This document shows positions 45,903 through 53,210 of a stretch of 64,000 nt of DNA, in pieces; positions within the stretch are counted from its first letter, which is position 1, and each line of letters opens with the position of its first letter. The notes under the pieces are model-generated. The model did not search any database, was not told the origin of the DNA, and worked only from the letters and a program-made list of their open reading frames with translations. Source of the DNA: Butyrivibrio sp. LC3010 (GTDB lineage Bacteria; Bacillota; Clostridia; Lachnospirales; Lachnospiraceae); the NCBI RefSeq assembly GCF_000424385.1, contig NZ_AUJU01000003.1:124001-188000 (forward strand), given 5' to 3'. Made by a program: the position numbers and the translations under genes.

Positions 45903-45922
45903 AAATCCACAAATTTAATCAA
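45903..45922. repeat. 20-bp direct repeat, copy 2
   Basis: Same 20 bases as at 45824-45843. This copy begins 9 bases past the -10 box of the yjfB promoter, so a protein bound here would block initiation or early elongation. Confidence 0.85.
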
Positions 45923-45954
45923 ATGTACAAGTGGATGTAAGTAAGGAGGTGCCT

Positions 45955-46146
45955 ATGGACATACCCGAATTATCAATGGCCCTGTCAGCCAGTAAGGTTC
46001 AGTCAGATTGGGGTACAGCTATGCTGGCCAATAATCTTGATGCCCTGGCAGAAGCAGGAAAGTCCATTGAGGAGATGATGGATGTGTCCGCTCTTGAAAG
46101 GTCGGTTAATCCGAACCTGGGTGGCACAATCGACATCAGACTCTGA
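45955..46146 (+). CDS. yjfB: YjfB-family small motility-associated protein
   Basis: 63 residues from the ATG at 45955, set by AAGGAGGT (45943-45950); an in-frame GTG or ATG eight codons earlier lies ahead of that site. MDIPELSMALSASKVQSDWG at the start and SVNPNLGGTIDIRL at the end match the YjfB family, whose function is unknown but which is under sigma-D control in Bacillus. The sigma-D-like promoter here supports a link with motility. No signal peptide or membrane segment. Confidence 0.85.
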   Translation: MDIPELSMALSASKVQSDWGTAMLANNLDALAEAGKSIEEMMDVSALERSVNPNLGGTIDIRL

Positions 46147-46152
46147 TGAAAT

Positions 46153-46222
46153 CAAAGAGCCTCTTGCGACTCTTTGCTCGCCGAGCGCAGTTGCTTTAGC
46201 AACTATTTTCCTCTCGCGCGAG
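46153..46222. repeat. Cluster of small palindromes downstream of yjfB
   Basis: Within 70 bases: CAAAGAG...CTCTTTG (46153-46176), GCTCG-C-CGAGC (about 46176-46186), GTTGC-TTTA-GCAAC (46190-46203) and CTCGCGCGAG (46213-46222). The word GCGACTCTTTG and the word CGCGCGAGCG recur at 54991-55010, the first inverted. Confidence 0.65.
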
Positions 46223-46243
46223 CGCGCATCCATAACGGAGCGC

Positions 46244-46286
46244 TTTTATCCTGTAGGAAATATAACGGAATTTCTACAGGATAAAA
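46244..46286. terminator. Bidirectional terminator hairpin
   Basis: TTTTATCCTGTAG pairs with CTACAGGATAAAA, extended by AAAT/ATTT, around a short loop. With A/T runs on both sides it can terminate yjfB (plus) and cvfB (minus), which converge here. Confidence 0.75.
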
Positions 46287-46288
46287 TG

Positions 46289-46367
46289 CCCCGCATATAT
46301 TATGTAGTTCTTTCCGTTTCGATGAGATAAGTAACGAATCGGAAAACGCTACATAGTATATGCGGGG
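46289..46367. repeat. 79-base near-perfect inverted repeat
   Basis: The outer arms CCCCGCATATATTATGTAG and CTACATAGTATATGCGGGG pair over 19 bp with a single G-U, and an inner TTTCCG/CGGAAA plus TTCG/CGAA stem extends the fold. TTGTTTTATG follows on the plus strand. It is far longer than needed for termination. Confidence 0.8.
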
Positions 46368-46441
46368 TTGTTTTATGCGTTAAAGCAAAATCTTAAGTTC
46401 TATTTATCATAGTCCGTACTTATACATATCCCCCCGAAGAC

Positions 46442-47275
46442 TCAGATCATCCTAATCTCATTCTCACCGATCTCGATCTTACCTTCTTTTAAGAGGTGTC
46501 CTATAGCACGTTTGAATTCGTTTTTACTCATGGACATTTCATCTCTGATAAGCTGTGGATCTGCCTTATCGGTAAACGGAAGGACTTTTCCGTTTTTCTC
46601 CATCTTCTCAAGAATGATCTGTGCATCAGAGTCTATCTGCAGGTATGCTTTTTCGCGAACGCTCAGGGTGAGCTTGCCATCTTCCCTTACATCTATTACT
46701 CTGGCAGTTATCTCATCGCCAATCTTGATATCTCCATAGAGTTCCTTCTTGGGAATAAGCGCTGAAAAGATGTCATCAACTGCCACAAACAGGCCAAAGT
46801 TACTGCTTGTCTCGTAAACCGTTCCGCGTACTCTGTCTTCTTTGTGATAAGGGCTATCTGTACGCAAAAACTCGTAAACATTCATTGTAACCGCAAGTCT
46901 TCCGGATTTATCAACATAAAGTGCACAGAGCACGTTTTCATCTTTTTTAACCTTTCTGGTCTGCTCTCTGAAAGGCAAAAGAACATCCTTTTCCAGGCCC
47001 CAGTCCATGAAAGCGCCAATCTTACCTACATCGTTAACCTTAAGCATGTTAACCTGACCAAGCATAAGTTTAGGCGTCCTTGTGGTAGCAATAAGTCTGT
47101 CATCAGAGTCTTTATATAAGAACACCGTGAGCTTATCACCGATTCCGGCGTCCTCCGGCACCTGCTTTTTAGGAAGCAGCACCTTATCATCACTTCCCTC
47201 TTTTTCAGCAAGGTAAACACCAAAATCTACCTTCTTTATAATTATCAGTTCCTGTTTTTCTCCAATTCTTAACAT
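46442..47275 (-). CDS. cvfB: CvfB-like S1 RNA-binding protein
   Basis: 277 residues with three S1-like OB units (about 1-63, 68-135, 143-208) and a C-terminal winged helix (about 215-277, MSMSKNEFKRAIGHLLKEGKIEI). Diagnostic strings are LPKKQVPED, GAFMDWGLEKDVLLPFREQ and NFGLFVAVDDIFSALIPKKEL, split over adjacent strands. CvfB/YitL proteins bind RNA and affect virulence and stress genes in other Firmicutes. The start overlaps the thioesterase stop by 7 bases. Confidence 0.88.
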   Translation of the reverse strand: MLRIGEKQELIIIKKVDFGVYLAEKEGSDDKVLLPKKQVPEDAGIGDKLTVFLYKDSDDRLIATTRTPKLMLGQVNMLKVNDVGKIGAFMDWGLEKDVLLPFREQTRKVKKDENVLCALYVDKSGRLAVTMNVYEFLRTDSPYHKEDRVRGTVYETSSNFGLFVAVDDIFSALIPKKELYGDIKIGDEITARVIDVREDGKLTLSVREKAYLQIDSDAQIILEKMEKNGKVLPFTDKADPQLIRDEMSMSKNEFKRAIGHLLKEGKIEIGENEIRMI

Positions 47276-48036
47276 TTCTCTATCCTTTTTATTTCAACTA
47301 TTGAATATGGTTTATTATTACTGTCATTCAGAAAAGCTGTGTATTCATTATCCTTTACATATATCACAGGGCTTATCTCGTCCCCGAGATACGCCTGCTG
47401 CCTGTACTCAGCCCTTATCTGAATATTTTCCCTACTGACTGAGAGGGCCTTCAAGGCATCAATTCCTTCCCTCTCCGCAACCTGGCCAAACGCCTGCAAA
47501 GCAATCCTTATATGCTGTCCGTTGTTTACATGATTATTGGAATCAAGGTGATGTTTACCGACCTTTTTCCTGTCAGCCTCATAAATTGCAGCTCCCTCCG
47601 GAACAGAAATTTTTCTTGGTGCATAGTCCATAGGAAGCTTTTCATCAAGTGGGTATGTCTGTACTACCAGATCGTCTATTCTGGCAGGGCTTCCTTTTTC
47701 CAGATTTATCAGTGACCACACTGAGTTTGCAACTGAGAGCCGCTCTCCCTCATCAGTATCCATATAAAAATTTCTAAGTCCGATAAAGCCTTTCAGATCA
47801 TAAGGCACAGTTCCTATGGTAACCCTTTCGCCAAGTTTCGGCAGTCTGTTTACCACCACCTGCCAGCTGTTAATCACCCAGGCCTGTCCCTTTCTGCTCA
47901 TCTCTTCTATTGTAGCCGGTCCCTCCTGAGTCTGGAAGGTTGAGCAATCCTGGAAATAATCGATGAGTGATTCAAAGGTCAGGTATTGTTCAATATCCGT
48001 TTCCGTATATCTGATTCTAGAGTCAAAGCTGTACAT
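47269..48036 (-). CDS. Acyl-ACP thioesterase
   Basis: Releases fatty acids from acyl carrier protein in the cytoplasm. 255 residues forming two hotdog domains (about 1-130 and 150-255). FQTQEGPATIEEM, WVINSWQVVV and NRLPKLGERVTI are typical of the first; VGKHHLDSNNHVNNGQHIRIA (about 166-186) carries the Asn and His of the catalytic network in the second, in the form shared with plant FatA/FatB. It lies between the DUF6020 gene (12-bp gap) and cvfB. Confidence 0.9.
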   Translation of the reverse strand: MYSFDSRIRYTETDIEQYLTFESLIDYFQDCSTFQTQEGPATIEEMSRKGQAWVINSWQVVVNRLPKLGERVTIGTVPYDLKGFIGLRNFYMDTDEGERLSVANSVWSLINLEKGSPARIDDLVVQTYPLDEKLPMDYAPRKISVPEGAAIYEADRKKVGKHHLDSNNHVNNGQHIRIALQAFGQVAEREGIDALKALSVSRENIQIRAEYRQQAYLGDEISPVIYVKDNEYTAFLNDSNNKPYSIVEIKRIEKC

Positions 48037-48048
48037 TGTAGAATTACC

Positions 48049-49851
48049 TCAGTCAAAATCTGTTGTTTTTCTTCCTTTTATAATAACACAGATTGCAACC
48101 GTAAGAGGCATAAGCATTACAATTCCGTACTCATACCTGAAGTCTACCATAGGTGCTGCTATTAAAAGAGTCAGGATAATCGCAAGCTGCAGGATAAAAA
48201 GAGGCAAAAATCTCTTACTTTTCGCATCCTTGCGATTAATTATCAAGATAAAAAGCGAAAGGACAACAATCCACGTGTATGCTCCTGCACACCATAACAT
48301 TCCATATAAAGGAATGAAGCTTCCAAGCTTTATAAGAATCTCTTTACCTTTGACTACTGCCTTTCCTCCAATAAGAGGCGTGGGTATAAGTCCGTAATCA
48401 TTTTGCATTATTCCATCGATATTTCCTACTTCATAGGGAATATCAGAATACACGTATCCGCCCTCCAAGTCAAACCAGGCACGCAGATAATCTATCGGAT
48501 GCCTGAATCCAAGCCTGAACCAAAGCCCCAGATATTCTAATTTGTTCTTTTCAAGAACCTCATGGTGACCGGCTCTCACCAGTTCCTTGATATTGTCAGC
48601 AAAATCGGGAGCATATAATTCGTGGATATAAGTGGTATCAATAACAGCATCAATTAAACTTTTGTCTTTTTCAGACAGTTCCCTATCTTCTACAAGAACT
48701 CTTGCAACCTGCTGAACAGGTAGTGATAAGGACTCAGCGAAATCAGGCCCCGCAATGTTTGCAGCGCTCATGACAGGACCCTTCACTATAATCACAACAG
48801 CAATAACTGTTATTGCGGATATGATAAGCTTTGCCGCATCCTTCCTGAATATATAAATTACAAAAGGTATACTGATAAGGAAACCATACCATCCGTTTGA
48901 CCTAAAAAGTGAAACCATTATGCCCTCAATAGTAAAGGTTATGGCATCAGCTATCGATTTTTTTTCCTTCAATGCCATCTCACAAAGGGTACATCCCATC
49001 AGCATCATTATTCCTGCAAATGGTACATCCTTCCATATTGTTACTGCAAAAACAGCATTAAAGGGCACAAGGGCAAAAAAGGCAAGAGGTAGCAGAATCC
49101 CCCAAACATTACCCAGAAGCTTTTTTATCTGAACAACAACCCGTGAGCAGCAACCCGCCAGAAACAGCATCTGGAAAACAGTGTAAAAACTTATAGCTTT
49201 ATTGACATCTCCCGTTATAGAAAGCCCGAGTCTGTAGCACAAAGAGATAACAAGTGTATGCACCACAGGATGATGATTGGACCAGGGAATCCTTCCGATA
49301 GCCTGCTCATATTGAACAATGGAATCAGCTGTCATTATCCCGGGATATTCATATAGAAAATATGGAAGCCAGCACAGCATACATATAATAAATGCCAGCA
49401 GAAAGACCGTTGTATCTCCCAAAGGCATATTTCTTTTATTATTCACAGCGGTATTTTTCAGACCGCCGTTACAGGCTGCTTTTGCTTTACCGAAGCCAAA
49501 TGGTTCCCCTATTCCAAACACCAGCTGGAAGACTCTGAAATACGAAAGGAATAGTCCGACAAACATGATCCCCATTCCCAATATTTTGAACAGGGAGCTT
49601 GAAAATCCGGCAACAGAAGCCTGTCCAAATAATAAAACAGCCACAATCGATAAGAGCAAAGCAAAAGTGATAGCCGGTATCATTCCCTTCTTCTTATTTG
49701 CCTGCACCTTTTTTCCTATATAATAGAACACTCCGAAAAATATAAGAGTAAGCGGATTTCTTACCGTTATACAGCACAAAATCTGCAGGCCCCAGGTGCA
49801 CATGAACGCTATGAGCGCATTCTTCAATTCTTTTGTCTCTAAATTACACAT
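48049..49851 (-). CDS. DUF6020-type large membrane protein
   Basis: About 600 residues from the ATG at 49851; AAAGGA lies 11 bases upstream, and a longer form would overlap the divergent gene. About twelve membrane segments. The external segment YPGIMTADSIVQYEQAIG, followed by WSNHHPVVHTLVI (about residue 185-225), marks the family, and WKDVPFAGIMML follows. It has a GT-C-like look (acidic residue and HHP in the first large loop) but no known substrate. It is divergent from the polymerase-like gene, with only 57 bp between them. Confidence 0.72.
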   Translation of the reverse strand: MCNLETKELKNALIAFMCTWGLQILCCITVRNPLTLIFFGVFYYIGKKVQANKKKGMIPAITFALLLSIVAVLLFGQASVAGFSSSLFKILGMGIMFVGLFLSYFRVFQLVFGIGEPFGFGKAKAACNGGLKNTAVNNKRNMPLGDTTVFLLAFIICMLCWLPYFLYEYPGIMTADSIVQYEQAIGRIPWSNHHPVVHTLVISLCYRLGLSITGDVNKAISFYTVFQMLFLAGCCSRVVVQIKKLLGNVWGILLPLAFFALVPFNAVFAVTIWKDVPFAGIMMLMGCTLCEMALKEKKSIADAITFTIEGIMVSLFRSNGWYGFLISIPFVIYIFRKDAAKLIISAITVIAVVIIVKGPVMSAANIAGPDFAESLSLPVQQVARVLVEDRELSEKDKSLIDAVIDTTYIHELYAPDFADNIKELVRAGHHEVLEKNKLEYLGLWFRLGFRHPIDYLRAWFDLEGGYVYSDIPYEVGNIDGIMQNDYGLIPTPLIGGKAVVKGKEILIKLGSFIPLYGMLWCAGAYTWIVVLSLFILIINRKDAKSKRFLPLFILQLAIILTLLIAAPMVDFRYEYGIVMLMPLTVAICVIIKGRKTTDFD

Positions 49852-49863
49852 ATCTGCTATAAT
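49833..49863 (+). promoter_or_regulatory. Extended -10 promoter of the plus-strand membrane gene
   Basis: TGCTATAAT (extended -10; TATAAT at 49858-49863) with a weak TTGTCT 19 bases upstream. It lies 46 bases before the ATG at 49909 and overlaps the start region of the divergent DUF6020 gene, so the two promoters must interfere. Confidence 0.5.
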
Positions 49864-49908
49864 CCTTTTAGAATAATTGGCAAAAAGCCTTAAGGAGTAG
49901 TAATTCCA

Positions 49909-51507
49909 ATGGAACACTCAAGTATTTCCCGTAGTACAACCATCAGAATAAATGAACTTATTTATTATATATATTTCCTGTGTCTTTTCGGAAGCCGCGC
50001 AGTAGGTCTCTATGATGGCCAAAAGCTTTACAATGCTTTCCTTGTGCTCGGTGCCGGTTTCTTTGTTATTAAGATTTGTACAACAAGACATATTCTTGCT
50101 GAATATATTGGAAGCTTTGCTATGCTTTTTATCGCAGGCCTCACTTACATCTTTTCCGGTGAAAAGGGACTTCTAATATACTTTACCATGATGCTTGGCA
50201 TGAAGGGTATTGCAAAGGAAAAGGTCATCCGCACAGGTCTTTATGTCTTAGGTATTTCTTATTTCATATTATATTTTCTGTCGGTAACAGGACTTATAAC
50301 CGAACTAAACCACATGAACAAGCGCTCCGGCTATGGTTTTTTGATGCGGCACTCCCTGGGATATCCTTATCCCAACACAGCTCATACAACATTTCTGATA
50401 CTTGTCATTCTGTTCTTTTATTTATATAAATCAGAATCTACCATCAAACTGATAAAAGCGTCTGTTATAGCAATGCTGCTAAACCTATATATCTATGTCT
50501 ACACAGTAAGTTTAACAGGCCTCATATCAGTGACAATTTATCTTCTTGTGAATTTCTATCTTCAGAAGAGAACCGGACGTTCAAAAATCGAAAACGTCCT
50601 TATATTATTATTATTCCCTGCGGTTGTAATTTTCTCCATCGCAGGACCTCTTCTGGCAAAAGGAGATATCTTCTCTTTTATGAATAAGCTCCTTCACAAG
50701 AGATATGAATACGCCCTGTACTTTCTTACAAATGAAAAGGTCACTCCTTTTGGTTCATATTTCAAGGCACCTCCGACAAACTGGTATATGCTGGACAACT
50801 CCTTTTTATATCTGTTCTTACAACTTGGAGTAATCTCATTTATAGTTGTCTGCATTATCTATATCCTATGGATAAAGAACCTGATAGATGAGGATCAAAG
50901 ACCTGAACTTGCAGTTATGATAACCTTTTGCTTTATTGGAATGAGCGATCCGTTTCTTTTTAATTTAAGTTACAAGAACATAACCTTTATATTTATAGGC
51001 TCATGGCTCTTTAGTGAGTTTGCAAAAAGATCTGATAATCTCCCTAAACTGCTAAGGAAGGATTTTATCCTGCTTCCCATCGGAGAAAAGGAGCTAACCT
51101 TTAACACAGGCAGTCTTGCAAAAATAAAGTCAATTACGTCAAAAACATTTATTAAAACCGGTAAAAGTTTTATAGCATATACTATTATTTTTGCTGCTGC
51201 TTTATTCATTGGCTATGCCGCTTATACCGGAACTCATACTGAACCCAAAATACTGTATGTTGATTCCAAAATTGCTGACCCTTATTTTTCACACAGCAAC
51301 ATCGAAATGACTATGCAGGATGTAAACACAGCCCTCGCTGAAGGCAATCTGGTGGAAGGCTATGACGAAGAAGATCCCACAATGTATGTCTTCAAGAAAA
51401 AGGCTCCGCATATGGAATACATACGGAGCGCGCTGACCTGCGGTGTCTTTTCAGGCCTTATCCTTGTACTTCTGATATCAATTATCGGAGCCTTCCGTAA
51501 AGGTTGA
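49909..51507 (+). CDS. Wzy/O-antigen-ligase-like membrane protein
   Basis: 532 residues with about ten or eleven membrane segments up to residue 360, a polar stretch (about 362-415), one more membrane segment (about 424-441), an external domain of about 65 residues with DPYFSHSNIEMTMQDVN, and a last membrane helix before a short basic end. The middle loop (LLHKRYEYALYFLTNE, APPTNWYMLDNSFLYLFLQLG) resembles Wzy polymerases, in which DNSFLYLLLQ-type strings are common. AAGGAG precedes the ATG. It converges with the cupin gene, the last 30 bases overlapping. Confidence 0.65.
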   Translation: MEHSSISRSTTIRINELIYYIYFLCLFGSRAVGLYDGQKLYNAFLVLGAGFFVIKICTTRHILAEYIGSFAMLFIAGLTYIFSGEKGLLIYFTMMLGMKGIAKEKVIRTGLYVLGISYFILYFLSVTGLITELNHMNKRSGYGFLMRHSLGYPYPNTAHTTFLILVILFFYLYKSESTIKLIKASVIAMLLNLYIYVYTVSLTGLISVTIYLLVNFYLQKRTGRSKIENVLILLLFPAVVIFSIAGPLLAKGDIFSFMNKLLHKRYEYALYFLTNEKVTPFGSYFKAPPTNWYMLDNSFLYLFLQLGVISFIVVCIIYILWIKNLIDEDQRPELAVMITFCFIGMSDPFLFNLSYKNITFIFIGSWLFSEFAKRSDNLPKLLRKDFILLPIGEKELTFNTGSLAKIKSITSKTFIKTGKSFIAYTIIFAAALFIGYAAYTGTHTEPKILYVDSKIADPYFSHSNIEMTMQDVNTALAEGNLVEGYDEEDPTMYVFKKKAPHMEYIRSALTCGVFSGLILVLLISIIGAFRKG

Positions 51508-51915
51508 TATTTCCTTTACATACTCGTCATAATCTCTTATATATTCGTTGGCATCATAATGTTCACTGGCCAGTACTAAAAGAACTGAATCCGGGCTGAA
51601 TTCATACATCTCTTTCCATACCATGTTAGGGATGTAAACCCCGGTATTTGGTCTGTTTAGGCAGAAAATTGCTTCATTCCCTGCTCCGTCCATTACCTTT
51701 ACTTTACTTGTTCCTGCAACATTTATCAGCACAAATTCCGTTTTTCTGTTGGCATGCTGTCCACGTACAACGGTGGCATCACTTCCATACATATAGAATG
51801 CTCTCTTTATATCGAAAGGGATATCTTTTCCTCCCTCAACGATGACAAGCTGTCCCCTCTCATCACCCATATCCTTGAACTCTATCATTTTTACCCTGTC
51901 TGTATGATTAAGCAT
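51478..51915 (-). CDS. FdtA/QdtA-family cupin (dTDP-keto-sugar isomerase-like)
   Basis: 145 residues, single cupin domain. FdtA and QdtA are 3,4-ketoisomerases acting on dTDP-4-keto-6-deoxyglucose. DERGQLVIVEGGKDIPF and KRAFYMYG are standard. The active-site string is RGQHANRKTEF: His54 is kept but the second histidine of RGxHAH is Asn56. Substrate or activity may therefore differ. GGAG precedes the ATG. No aminotransferase or acetyltransferase of a Fuc3NAc-type pathway lies beside it. Confidence 0.75.
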   Translation of the reverse strand: MLNHTDRVKMIEFKDMGDERGQLVIVEGGKDIPFDIKRAFYMYGSDATVVRGQHANRKTEFVLINVAGTSKVKVMDGAGNEAIFCLNRPNTGVYIPNMVWKEMYEFSPDSVLLVLASEHYDANEYIRDYDEYVKEISTFTEGSDN

Positions 51916-51965
51916 CTTTTCACTCCTATCCGTATATTATTAAACGAAACTTAATAGTTTTTTAA

Positions 51966-51994
51966 TTGAATCATAGTCACTCAAATACTAGAAT
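51966..51994 (+). promoter_or_regulatory. Sigma-A promoter of the AI-2E family gene
   Basis: TTGAAT (51966-51971), exactly 17 bases, TAGAAT (51989-51994). The start point would be near 52001, 50 bases before the ATG at 52051. Confidence 0.6.
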
Positions 51995-52050
51995 GTACTT
52001 ATAAAATACAATAGATTGGGGGTTTGTGCAATTAAGGCACATCGTTAACT

Positions 52051-53208
52051 ATGAACTTCTTAAAAAAATGCATGAACCAGAAATGGTTTCCCTACACCGT
52101 AGCAGCATGTTCTGCAGTAATTGTTTATTTAGCCCTGTCACATCTGGGATTACTATTTAACGGGCTTAGCATACTTGGAAAATATTTTGCTCCTGTAATC
52201 ACAGGTCTGATACTGGCATATGTAATTCATCCGCTAGTAGCCTTTTTTGAAAAAACTATTCTGTCAGGAATAAAGAAAAATGGAATAAAGAGGCCGCTGG
52301 CTATTTTGCTTGCATTTCTTGTAATACTCCTATTTATCGCCATATTGATGCTGGCGCTGATTCCTCAGCTCATTGACAGTATTTCAACCTTTGTAACAAA
52401 CATCAACAGTTATTCCACATCCCTTGAAGAACTGCTGACTAAATTCAGCAACAGTGCAAGGCATTTTAATATTGATCTGTCAGGCATAACAAGCAGAATC
52501 AATACCTTTCTGTCAGAGCTGGCTCAAAAGCTTCCTGCTGCATTAACCCAGATAATAAATGTTTCTGCCGGAATCGGTAAGGGATTCTTCAACTTCATCC
52601 TTGGTTCTATTTTGGCAATCTACTTTTTGGCAGGTCAGGAAAAGCTTGTTGCCGGCACCACCAGACTTATGAAGCTCTACATAAAGCCCGCAGCCTATGA
52701 AAAAATGGGCAATTTCTGGAGCAGAAGTAACGATATCCTAAAGCGTTACATTGCAGGAGATATCCTTGATGGACTTATCGTGGGCATTGCAAACTGGATT
52801 TTCATGATGATCACCGGAATGTCATATTCCGTACTCATATCACTTTTTGTCGGAGTAACCAACCTTGCACCCACCTTCGGACCGATTGTAGGTGCTATAT
52901 TAGGAAGCTTTATCCTGGTACTGGTTAATCCCATGCATGCACTGATTTTCCTTATTTTTACAATTGTACTTCAGACTTTGGACGGATACGTTATAAAGCC
53001 AAAATTATTCGGCGATACCCTTGGTGTATCAGCTGTCTGGATACTTGTCACATTGGTAGTCGGCGGAAGAATGTTCGGTATAGCCGGCATCATGCTCTCT
53101 ATACCATTCGCTGCTATCTTTAATTTTTCGTATCAGGAATGGATCCAGAAAAAAGAGGCACAGGTCTCTTCTAAGGATGAACTGACGGAACCTAATAAAG
53201 AGGAATAA
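52051..53208 (+). CDS. AI-2E family transporter (PerM-like)
   Basis: 385 residues with eight predicted membrane segments: two pairs at the N-terminus, a polar extracytoplasmic region (about 105-175) and a C-terminal block. The typical family strings are seen in SIFVGVTNLAPTFGPIVGAI-like form (about 270-288) and KPKLFGDTLGVSAVWILV. The family includes autoinducer exporters and Na/H antiporters, so substrate is open. The ribosome binding site is poor (AAGG 13 bases upstream). The GGDEF-EAL gene begins 2 bp after its stop, so they share a transcript. Confidence 0.85.
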   Translation: MNFLKKCMNQKWFPYTVAACSAVIVYLALSHLGLLFNGLSILGKYFAPVITGLILAYVIHPLVAFFEKTILSGIKKNGIKRPLAILLAFLVILLFIAILMLALIPQLIDSISTFVTNINSYSTSLEELLTKFSNSARHFNIDLSGITSRINTFLSELAQKLPAALTQIINVSAGIGKGFFNFILGSILAIYFLAGQEKLVAGTTRLMKLYIKPAAYEKMGNFWSRSNDILKRYIAGDILDGLIVGIANWIFMMITGMSYSVLISLFVGVTNLAPTFGPIVGAILGSFILVLVNPMHALIFLIFTIVLQTLDGYVIKPKLFGDTLGVSAVWILVTLVVGGRMFGIAGIMLSIPFAAIFNFSYQEWIQKKEAQVSSKDELTEPNKEE

Positions 53209-53210
53209 CT

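Noticed and set aside
45824-45922. CRISPR-like repeat
   Set aside because: Only two copies of a 20-bp AT-rich sequence without further units and no cas genes; better read as an operator pair.
46082-46330. 82-codon plus frame and opposite minus frame downstream of yjfB
   Set aside because: They consist mainly of palindromic repeats and terminator sequence.
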